Source: Brevibacterium senegalense
GTDB lineage: Bacteria > Actinomycetota > Actinomycetes > Actinomycetales > Brevibacteriaceae
Length of the DNA stretch: 54,529 nt
Assembly: GCF_000285835.1 (NCBI RefSeq)
Contig: NZ_HE978611.1
Span: 7,989 to 62,517, forward strand
Direction: 5' to 3'
Under the pieces are notes generated by a model. It was given only the letters and a program-made list of their open reading frames with translations. It had not been told where the DNA came from and did not search any database. How positions within the stretch are numbered: the first letter of the stretch is position 1; the number at the start of each line of letters is the position of its first letter. Positions 48,419 to 54,529 of this stretch are shown one piece after another. The translations under genes and the position numbers were made by a program.

Positions 48419-48901
48419 ATGGCTGATGGTGCGATCCTCGATGACGGGGTCCTGGATGATCTGGAGCGTTCCCTGGCGACGGTGTTGCGGCTGCTGGCCG
48501 ATCGCGCCACCGCCAGCGATGTGGCGCAGCGATGTGGCTATGACCTGCCGCCGGCGTCGTGGGCGTTGCTGGAGTATGTGGACACCTACGGTGCCCTGCG
48601 GGTCTCGGACATCGCGGCCTGTCACAGGGTCGATGTCTCCTCGATCACGCCGCGCTTGAAGCGGATCGAGAATGCCGGGTTGGTGCGCCGTGAGCGGGTG
48701 CCCAGCGACGCTCGCGCGTACCTGATCAGCATTACTGCCGAAGGCGCCCGTGCGCTGCGCAGCGTCCATGCCGCGCGTCGTGAGATCTTGCGTCATGCCC
48801 TGGATGGCATCGATCAGGAACAGCTCTCCGATGCCGCTAGGGTGCTGCACCGCATCGCCGAACACCTGTCGCCGGAACCGTTGAGGCCTGTCAGCCGATG
48901 A
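48419..48901 (+). CDS. MarR-family regulator of the monooxygenase cassette
   Basis: 160 aa. Winged helix: LPPASWALLEYVDTYGALRVSDIAACHRVDVSSITPRLKRIENAGLVRRERVPSDARAYLISITAEG, flanked by dimerisation helices. MarR proteins typically release DNA on binding aromatic compounds. It is divergent from LLM-SnoaL and overlaps the flavin reductase start. ATG 48419 is used; an upstream GTG is possible. Confidence 0.82.
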   Translation: MADGAILDDGVLDDLERSLATVLRLLADRATASDVAQRCGYDLPPASWALLEYVDTYGALRVSDIAACHRVDVSSITPRLKRIENAGLVRRERVPSDARAYLISITAEGARALRSVHAARREILRHALDGIDQEQLSDAARVLHRIAEHLSPEPLRPVSR

Positions 48902-49428
48902 CATCACAGCACGTGCATGACGGAACCACGACGCAGCAGTTTCGTGGCGTGATGGCGCAGGTTCCGGCTGCCGTTGCCGTTGTTAGCGTGCGGGCGGGCG
49001 GTTCACCACACGGCACCACCGTCAGTGCGTTCACCTCGTTGTCGATGGACCCGCCGATGCTCTTGGTCTCACTCGACAACGCTTCGTCGCTGCTGTCGAG
49101 GCTCCATGTGGGAGCTGTCGCCGGGGTCAATGTCCTCACCGCCGACCAAGCAGACATCGCGGCACGCTACGCCCGCAAGAACAAGGACGACCTCCCCGCC
49201 GAGTACGAACTCATCGACGCTGAGCCTCCGCGACTGCCGACCGCTCACGCCTGGATTACGTTCACCGTGACTGAGTTCGTCACCATCGCCGACCACACCC
49301 TTGTCATCGGCACTGTCAATACCGCGCACGCCACGCCAACGGCGCCGCTGATCTATTGGCATCGGACCTATGGGACTCACACGGCGGCAGGATCGACAGC
49401 CGCGAGCGGGGATACGGGCCTCACGTAG
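48898..49428 (+). CDS. Flavin reductase
   Basis: 176 aa. Flavin reductase-like FMN-binding split barrel: FRGVMAQVPAAVAVVSVRAGGSPHGTTVSAFTSLSMDPPMLLVSLDNAS, GVNVLTADQADIAARYARK, and C-terminal ADHTLVIGTVNTAHATPTAPLIYWHRTYG. Supplies reduced FMN/FAD to a partner oxygenase, here the LLM protein. ATG overlaps the marR stop (ATGA). Confidence 0.85.
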   Translation: MTSQHVHDGTTTQQFRGVMAQVPAAVAVVSVRAGGSPHGTTVSAFTSLSMDPPMLLVSLDNASSLLSRLHVGAVAGVNVLTADQADIAARYARKNKDDLPAEYELIDAEPPRLPTAHAWITFTVTEFVTIADHTLVIGTVNTAHATPTAPLIYWHRTYGTHTAAGSTAASGDTGLT

Positions 49429-49539
49429 CTCTTCTCGGATTTCGCGGCCACAACAGATCGACTCGACGCGCCATGCGGTGTCGGCCGGGTCGCCTTACTG
49501 TGGCTGCGATAAACCGCAAGGCTTCGCCGCTCGCCGGTG

Positions 49540-49755
49540 CGCATGCCAGCTCCAGCCGGCTCTCATACGGCACGTGCCCACCCGCGGTCGCCGACCAGAA
49601 CCGGCCCGAGTAGTGACGTTGACGGGAAGTTCCCCCGCCCTGCCACTGCGGCCAAACGAGCCGCAGGTGCTCATCGCCGGTCATCGGTGCAGGCTCGCCG
49701 CCACCCGGGCCGTCCGCCGATTGGGTGGACGCCGGTACCCGGTCGTGGGGAATGC
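49540..49755 (-). pseudogene. TnsA-like transposase subunit remnant
   Basis: In one frame of the minus strand a stretch reads HLRLVWPQWQGGG, RHYSGRFWSATAGGHVPYESRLELA. This is the N-terminal signature of actinobacterial TnsA-like endonuclease subunits (F/YWSAT-GGHV-YESRLELA). The frame then continues into unrelated Arg/Pro-rich sequence, and the residues expected for the rest of the catalytic core are missing. It lies between the flavin reductase and tniR. Suggests the transposon descends from a heteromeric TnsA-using form. Confidence 0.6.
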
Positions 49756-49799
49756 TTACCATCGAGGTGAGTTGCGACCGGTCCTTGACCCGGGGGCCG

Positions 49800-50423
49800 T
49801 CACCTGCTCCGGCTCTGCGCGAGGACTTTGTGTCCAGCTTCGCGAAGTTCACCGCTGGGTGAGACGTGGCGGTAGAGCGTCTGTCGGGCGATGCCGAGCT
49901 CCCTGCACAGCTCGCCAACGTTGGTGTCGGGCTGCCCCATCGAGGCCATGGCCAGTCGAACCTTGGCGGGGGTCATCTTGTAGGGACGTCCGCCCTTTCG
50001 GCCCCGTGCTCGCGCGGCGGCCAGGCCGGCGATGGTGCGTTCGGAGATGAGCTCACGCTCGAACTCGGCCAACGCGGCGAAAATGCCGAAGACGAGCTTG
50101 CCGGAGGCTGTGGTGGTGTCGATGGCCGCGCCCTGACCGGTCAGCACTTTCAGGCCAATGCCCCGCTGGGTGAGGTCGTGCACGATGTTGACCAGGTGGC
50201 GCAGGTCCCGGCCGAGCCGGTCGAGCGTCCAGACTACGAGGGTGTCGCCGCGACGTAAGGCTTTCAAGCAGGCGGTGAGTTCGGGACGGCCCTCCTTCTT
50301 ACCCGAGGCCCTGTCCTCATACAGAGCGTTCGGGTCGACCCCGGCGGCGGTGAGCGCGTCGCGCTGCAGGTCGGTGGTCTGTGATCCGTCGGCCTTCGAG
50401 ACCCGCGTGTACCCCACCAGCAC
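49800..50423 (-). CDS. tniR: Transposon resolvase TniR
   Basis: 207 aa. Serine recombinase: GYTRVSKADGSQTTDLQRDAL (catalytic Ser9), DRASGKKEGRPEL, VWTLDRLGRDLRHLVNIV, and C-terminal HTH with NVGELCRELGIARQTLYRHV. In Tn5053-type transposons it acts at the res site just upstream to split cointegrates. Located after tniQ in the standard order tniA-B-Q-R. Confidence 0.88.
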   Translation of the reverse strand: MLVGYTRVSKADGSQTTDLQRDALTAAGVDPNALYEDRASGKKEGRPELTACLKALRRGDTLVVWTLDRLGRDLRHLVNIVHDLTQRGIGLKVLTGQGAAIDTTTASGKLVFGIFAALAEFERELISERTIAGLAAARARGRKGGRPYKMTPAKVRLAMASMGQPDTNVGELCRELGIARQTLYRHVSPSGELREAGHKVLAQSRSR

Positions 50424-50514
50424 CGGCGTCGACCTCCATCACTTATTCGACCGATTACGTGACAGTTTGCAGCGAGACGGCTCTCCATGGTGAACATGTC
50501 ACTTAATCCGTCAT
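50424..50514. other. Candidate res site between tniQ and tniR
   Basis: Non-coding 91 bp with inverted and direct motifs, including ACGTGACAGT and ACATGTCACTT (dyad GTGACA / TGTCAC) and AT-rich centres, in the position where Tn5053-family elements have res. Confidence 0.6.
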
Positions 50515-51780
50515 CTATTCTATGTCCTGCGAAGGGTCGTCGCTCAAGATGTGACAGGCGTTCGCCGGTATCTGCCGTGCACGCTGCTCCGCCAGCGTCG
50601 GTGGGAGGTGGTCGTCCGGGATACCGAGGGCAATCAGGTCATCGCGAATGCGCTGGAAGGTCGCCTCGCTGCGGGTCAGGGCGGTAAGGGTGGCCAGCAG
50701 CTGCCGGGCGGCGGCGGGGTCATGCTGGGCGAGGGCGATTGCCGTGTTGAGTGCGTCCTCGGCTTCCTGCCAGTAGTGACGGTCTGGTGGGGTGCCGTCG
50801 GGGACGGGCCGGTGCGGCTCAGGAGTCAGGAGAGACGCGAGGGTGCCGTGGGCGATGACCTCGCCCGTCTCGATGAGGTCAAGGGTGGCGGCGGCAGCTT
50901 CGAGAAGCATCTGCTGTCGGGCCCGGGGCAGCGATTCGTAGGGGTGCCAGGGAGCGACCATGCCGGCGCGGATGGGGTGACCGGCCGTGTGCCAGATGCG
51001 CCGGACGCTTCGGTGGGAGCGAGTGCGTAGCGCCGAGACGGGGCCGGAAAGCTCGTCGATGAGGGTGCGTAGCAGCCGGAACCACACTCCCGCGTGCACG
51101 GATCGGCGCGGCAGGGTCACCGTGCCGGTGCGTAGGGCCTGGTGAGTGCGTGCGTCCATGACGAAGACCGCGGCCGGTGCAGCCCGGGCGCGGGTGTCCT
51201 GCTCCTCCCAGGCGGCGAAGGCGCCAAGGCCGCCGAAGGCGGGTTCGAGGTAGCAGCCGTGGTGCGGGCAGCTGAGCGTGAGCGGGAGCTGGGAGATCAG
51301 GGTGAATCCGAAGGTGCCGGCCGCGGAGGTGCTCTGGCAGGTCGGGCAGGCCCGGCGCAGCGGCCCGCGCTTGGGGTCGGTCGGCAACCAGGCACGCCAG
51401 CCGGGCACCTGCCGCCCGGGGCGTTCCTTCGCGGTCAGGAGCACCGAGTCCTGGTGGACGTAGGTGTCGAACGCCTCCCCGGACACTGGCTCGGAATCGA
51501 GTGTGTCCACGAGCCAGGGCACCTGGCCGGCGATCGTCATATGGCGCAGCTGGTCCAGCGGTACGCCGGTGCGCTCGGCCAGCACGGAAAGCACCACAGA
51601 GGGCGGGTTCAGATCCAGGGCGCTGGTGCGGTGGTCGAGAAGATCGCGGCCCGGCGAACCGAGGTTGTGCCGGATGAGTTCCTCGACGCTCAAGCCGTAG
51701 ACCTCGGCGAGTCGGCTGAGCCAGGACGTCAGCGCCTCGCCCTCACTTGGTGGTGGGTGGAGGGGCCAGCGAGCGGTCAT
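50515..51780 (-). CDS. tniQ: Transposition protein TniQ
   Basis: 421 aa. N-terminal TniQ/TnsD domain: PPPSEGEALTSWLSRLAEVYGLSVEELIRHNLG, with a zinc-finger-like CPTC ... CPHHGCYLEP after about residue 145. TniQ helps choose target sites and links the target with TniB. ATG overlaps the tniB stop (ATGA). Confidence 0.85.
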   Translation of the reverse strand: MTARWPLHPPPSEGEALTSWLSRLAEVYGLSVEELIRHNLGSPGRDLLDHRTSALDLNPPSVVLSVLAERTGVPLDQLRHMTIAGQVPWLVDTLDSEPVSGEAFDTYVHQDSVLLTAKERPGRQVPGWRAWLPTDPKRGPLRRACPTCQSTSAAGTFGFTLISQLPLTLSCPHHGCYLEPAFGGLGAFAAWEEQDTRARAAPAAVFVMDARTHQALRTGTVTLPRRSVHAGVWFRLLRTLIDELSGPVSALRTRSHRSVRRIWHTAGHPIRAGMVAPWHPYESLPRARQQMLLEAAAATLDLIETGEVIAHGTLASLLTPEPHRPVPDGTPPDRHYWQEAEDALNTAIALAQHDPAAARQLLATLTALTRSEATFQRIRDDLIALGIPDDHLPPTLAEQRARQIPANACHILSDDPSQDIE

Positions 51781-52712
51781 GCCAGCTCGCGTTCGAACAT
51801 TCGGCGTCGTTCGGTGGGGCCGACGTAGGACGCCATGAGCAAGGTTCGTTGGTTGATTGCCTCCTCGCCGGACTCGATTGCTGCGACTGCGGCGTCGGTG
51901 AGGAGGTGGGTGAGTTCTCCGATGGTGCCCTCGCTGCGAGAGAGCAGGTAGCGGGCCATGTCCTCGGTGGCGATCGTCGAGGGTCGGCGCAGCGGGAAGG
52001 CGGCGGCGAAGCTGGCCAGCAGTGTGCGGGTCTCCTCGTTCGGTTCCCAGCGGGGCAGGGGGAATGGCTCGAAACGGTTTTCCAGCTGGTCATCCGAGCG
52101 GATCGCCAGATAGGCCTCGCGGGTGCCGACCCCGACGAGCGGGATGCGCAGCTCGTTGCCCAGGAACCGGATCAGGTTCAGGAACTCGCGCCGGGTCTCA
52201 CCGCGCCCAGCCAGGAGGTTGTGCAGCTCGTCGATGACCAGGACCCGTACCCCGACCGCGCGCAGGAGCGCCAAGGTGGCTTGCTCCAACTCGGCCAGGC
52301 GCTGGCGCGGGCGTAGCGGTGCTCCCATCGCGGCCAACAGCGCGACGTAGAAGCGGATCACCGAGGGCTCTGACGGCATCTGGACCGCGAGCACCGGCAT
52401 CTGCTCACGATCGGAGTGGGACGTGGGCGGGTGGAGGCGGCGGAACTTCTCGATGATCATCGACTTGCCGTTGTTCGTCGGGCCGATCAGCAAGAGGTTG
52501 GGCATGCGCTGCTTGCCCGGCCACTTGTAGAGCGTCTCCAGTCGCTCCAGCGCTGCTGTGGCTCTGGAGTAGCCGATCCACCGGTCGGCGCGCACGCGCC
52601 GCACGCGCTCCTCCGCCGGCAGCCGGGCCACGGCCCGGGCGCTGTCGTGCAGATGATCCAGGTCATCACTTGCGACGTCCTCACCGGCCCCGTAGTCGCC
52701 CTGGCTCACCAC
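51777..52712 (-). CDS. tniB: Transposition ATPase TniB
   Basis: 311 aa. AAA+ NTPase: LLLIGPTNNGKSMIIEKF (Walker A), VRVLVIDELHNLLAG (Walker B), FLGNELRIPLVGVGTREAYLAI (sensor). Equivalent to TnsC; activates TniA at the chosen target and mediates target immunity. GTG start overlaps the tniA stop. Confidence 0.88.
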   Translation of the reverse strand: MVSQGDYGAGEDVASDDLDHLHDSARAVARLPAEERVRRVRADRWIGYSRATAALERLETLYKWPGKQRMPNLLLIGPTNNGKSMIIEKFRRLHPPTSHSDREQMPVLAVQMPSEPSVIRFYVALLAAMGAPLRPRQRLAELEQATLALLRAVGVRVLVIDELHNLLAGRGETRREFLNLIRFLGNELRIPLVGVGTREAYLAIRSDDQLENRFEPFPLPRWEPNEETRTLLASFAAAFPLRRPSTIATEDMARYLLSRSEGTIGELTHLLTDAAVAAIESGEEAINQRTLLMASYVGPTERRRMFERELA

Positions 52713-54454
52713 TGCTCGATCACCTCGAATGGCGCCACGGACCCCGCATCAGCGGTGCTGGCCCTGCTGGCGCCATCAGCCGGGGTGTCGTCGGGCGGGA
52801 CCGCCGCGGCTGGCTTGTCCCGTGGGGCCGCGGCGCCGGCTCTGTTGCGGCGTTCGGCGTCACGGCGGGCCTTGCGCGTGGTGGACCTGGCGGTGTCGGT
52901 GATGGTGCGCATCTCCTCGACCATCCGGAACAGCGCCTCTTCATCGACCTGCGCCCGACCCTCCGCCCGGAGTCGTTCCAGCGCGGCGCGGTGCTCCCAC
53001 ACGCTCACCGCCGGATGGGACAGCGTTCGGTAGGGCACCGCCAGGTAGGACCCGCCCTCTGGGTCGAGCACCCAGATGCGGCTGATGTCGCGCGGGTCGC
53101 GGCGGATCACGAACCGGTCCAGCTGCCCACGACGGGCGATCCACGGCTTGAGCGCGTCGCTGAAATAGCGCACGTGGTCGATGACGAACCCGGTGCGCGT
53201 CAGCGTCCTGCGAATCACCGGCAGGAAGTCCACCAAGAACGCAGTCTCGTTGGCCACCGTCACCGCAGGCGTCTGGGCCGTGCCAGCCGCCCAGCGGGCC
53301 TGCGGCGTCTGCCCCGTCGTGCCGTGAACCGTGCCGTGGTAGCTCGCCACCGCCAGGGCCAGCCACTTCTCCAGCTCCGCGACCGTCAAGGCGGCCTCGG
53401 CATCGGAATCGTAGCTGCCGCGCTGGGCCGGGTTGGAGAACGTCGTGCCGGGCAGCTCGTGGACCATCTCCATCAGCGTGCCGATGACCCGCTCAACGAT
53501 CCCGCCGTAGTGCGGACGCCCCGGTGGCCGGTAGCCCAGCGTGATCCCGTGCTCCTCACAGCCCCGCCGCAGAGCCTCGCTCTTGAACTCCGCCGCGTTG
53601 TCCAGATACAGCTCGCCAGGCTTGCCGGCCATCGGCCAGTCCACCTCGAGCCCCAGGCGCTCCAGCCATGCCCGCTTGTCGGTCACCATGTCCGCCAGGC
53701 ACAGGCCCACCGACAGCGCCGAGGGTGCCTCCAAGGTGATCACCAGGCCCACGATGCACCGGGAGAAGACGTCGATCGCGACCGTCACGTACGGCCGGCC
53801 GATCGGCAGGCGGTGGTGCTCGTCGACCACGATCAGGTCCACCACGGTGTGGTCGATCTGCACCTGCTCCAGCACACCGGTGATCGGTGGCACCCGCCCG
53901 CCGGCCGACTCCAGCGCCCGGGCCGCGTCTGCTCCCTGACGTGCTGTTGTCTCGGCCACTGGGTCAAGGCCGGCGATGCGGCGCGTAATCGCGCCCAGTG
54001 AAGGCACTGGCAGGCCGCGGGTACGGCATACCCGCGTGATCTCGCGGTGGACCGCGGCAGTCGTCTTGCGCTGCCGGGTCAGGTAGTGCTTGCGCACGAC
54101 CTCCCGAATGACCGCCTCGACCTCGACCGACAGCCGCTGGCCGCCGCGGCCACCGCTGGAGCGCCCCGGGACCAGATCGGAGACCACGCCTTGCCCCTCG
54201 CGCCACCGACGCATCAAGACATAGACCTGCCGGCGCGAGATGCCCAGCTGCTCGGCTGCCGCCGCCACCGCCTCCTCACCGGCCATCCCGGCCTCGGCCA
54301 GCGGGCCGATCACCTCCGCCCGGCGCACCGCAACCGCCCACACCTCTTCGGGGACGGTCAGCAGGCCACGCTCAGGAACCCGGTCCTCAGCGACCGCTTC
54401 GTCGTGCACAGAACTATGGAACAACAAGCCGATCGTGCACACGGGTACGGACAC
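52706..54454 (-). CDS. tniA: DDE transposase TniA
   Basis: 582 aa. N-terminal HTH (AEQLGISRRQVYVLMRRWREGQG) and a second DNA-binding part, then the rve/DDE core: VQIDHTVVDLIVV (Asp near 197), ELYLDNAAEFKS (Asp near 284) and HYGGIVERVIGT (Glu 35 residues later). TnsB-like beta-barrel and Arg-rich C-terminus follow. GTG start at 54454, 50 bp from the right inverted repeat. Catalyses strand transfer for the transposon and could mobilise the 998-bp element if its ends are recognised. Confidence 0.9.
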   Translation of the reverse strand: MSVPVCTIGLLFHSSVHDEAVAEDRVPERGLLTVPEEVWAVAVRRAEVIGPLAEAGMAGEEAVAAAAEQLGISRRQVYVLMRRWREGQGVVSDLVPGRSSGGRGGQRLSVEVEAVIREVVRKHYLTRQRKTTAAVHREITRVCRTRGLPVPSLGAITRRIAGLDPVAETTARQGADAARALESAGGRVPPITGVLEQVQIDHTVVDLIVVDEHHRLPIGRPYVTVAIDVFSRCIVGLVITLEAPSALSVGLCLADMVTDKRAWLERLGLEVDWPMAGKPGELYLDNAAEFKSEALRRGCEEHGITLGYRPPGRPHYGGIVERVIGTLMEMVHELPGTTFSNPAQRGSYDSDAEAALTVAELEKWLALAVASYHGTVHGTTGQTPQARWAAGTAQTPAVTVANETAFLVDFLPVIRRTLTRTGFVIDHVRYFSDALKPWIARRGQLDRFVIRRDPRDISRIWVLDPEGGSYLAVPYRTLSHPAVSVWEHRAALERLRAEGRAQVDEEALFRMVEEMRTITDTARSTTRKARRDAERRNRAGAAAPRDKPAAAVPPDDTPADGASRASTADAGSVAPFEVIEQW

Positions 54455-54529
54455 GCCGGGCGATCAAACTTCTGTGCACACTGTCTCGAACGTGCAGGTC
54501 GCCTGTGCAGACGACTTCGGAAATTCACA

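Larger units (their letters stand above)
46513..54529. mobile_element. 8-kb Tn5053/Tn402-family transposon with flavin monooxygenase cargo
   Basis: Left end at 46513 begins TGTCAATGTCCGAAGCCCGT; right end, read on the minus strand from 54529, begins TGTGAATTTCCGAAGTCGTC. The 25-bp ends match at 19 positions. Each end has a second internal copy of the CCGAAGTC-N-CTGCAC motif (46540-46558; 54493-54520). Contents: tniA, tniB, tniQ, res site, tniR, a tnsA-like remnant, and a cargo of flavin reductase, MarR, LLM monooxygenase and SnoaL-like genes. The 5 bp to the left are CCTCT (46508-46512); the matching target duplication lies outside the window. 46538-46817 shows no gene. Confidence 0.85.

Overview
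The window is high-GC actinobacterial DNA, most likely Micrococcales. The grounds are GC-rich codon use with frequent GTG/TTG starts, Gram-positive conjugation genes of actinobacterial type (SCO6880-like protein, DUF4913, DUF6668-like), a DUF4192 gene and KfrA-like and RHH/ParA partition genes. No tRNA, rRNA, CRISPR array or tyrosine integrase was seen.

Three blocks can be separated. (1) Bases 59-43443 look like a complete conjugative plasmid of about 44.4 kb, joined at one insertion of a 998-bp Tn402-like element (43444-44441). Bases 1-58 repeat the right end of that element, and the 5 bp left of the element (CCGCC, 43439-43443) recur directly after base 58 (59-63), so 43443 and 59 were probably adjacent before insertion. 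(2) 44442-46512 is a different context: a TetR regulator, a two-gene SMR efflux pair, two small convergent paralogues and a membrane protein. (3) 46513-54529 is a complete Tn5053/Tn402-family transposon with 25-bp inverted repeats at both ends (tniA, tniB, tniQ, tniR, a tnsA-like remnant) carrying a flavin monooxygenase cassette. The window may be a cointegrate of the plasmid with another replicon, or an assembly joined through the repeated element.

Plasmid layout: orphan TRAP-transporter binding lipoprotein and SnoaL-like protein (0.4-2.2 kb); type II restriction-modification pair (2.5-4.4 kb); KfrA-like protein, a tagged protein of unknown function and a winged-helix replication-type protein (4.7-7.5 kb); a leftward operon of regulators, a MinD/ParA-like ATPase, a membrane-anchored protein, a multidomain cell-wall hydrolase and a lipoprotein (7.6-13.2 kb); a divergent rightward operon for the type IV secretion channel, including pilin-like protein, VirB6-like protein, SCO6880-like protein, VirB4 ATPase and VirD4 coupling protein (13.4-22.9 kb); an AAA ATPase; a TIR-caspase-RyR-like defence operon resembling type IV Thoeris (24.5-26.4 kb); relaxase, MobC and a candidate oriT (26.8-30.0 kb); a gene-poor stretch with two copies of a large covarying hairpin RNA (or ssDNA) element and shared hairpin leaders (30.5-34.1 kb); an 1875-residue methyltransferase-helicase (34.1-39.7 kb); nuclease, glutaredoxin, RHH/ParA partition genes and a resolvase (39.9-43.4 kb).

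Three signals stand out. First, four plasmid proteins (relaxase, giant methyltransferase-helicase, AAA ATPase and a protein of unknown function) end with the same RLFG-centred motif at a nearly fixed 30-32 residues from the C-terminus, a candidate type IV secretion signal for co-transferred proteins. Second, the TIR-caspase operon has a third gene resembling a ryanodine-receptor (RyR) domain. Third, the hairpin arrays at 31.9-32.2 and 33.4-33.7 kb keep their long helices by compensatory base changes between copies.
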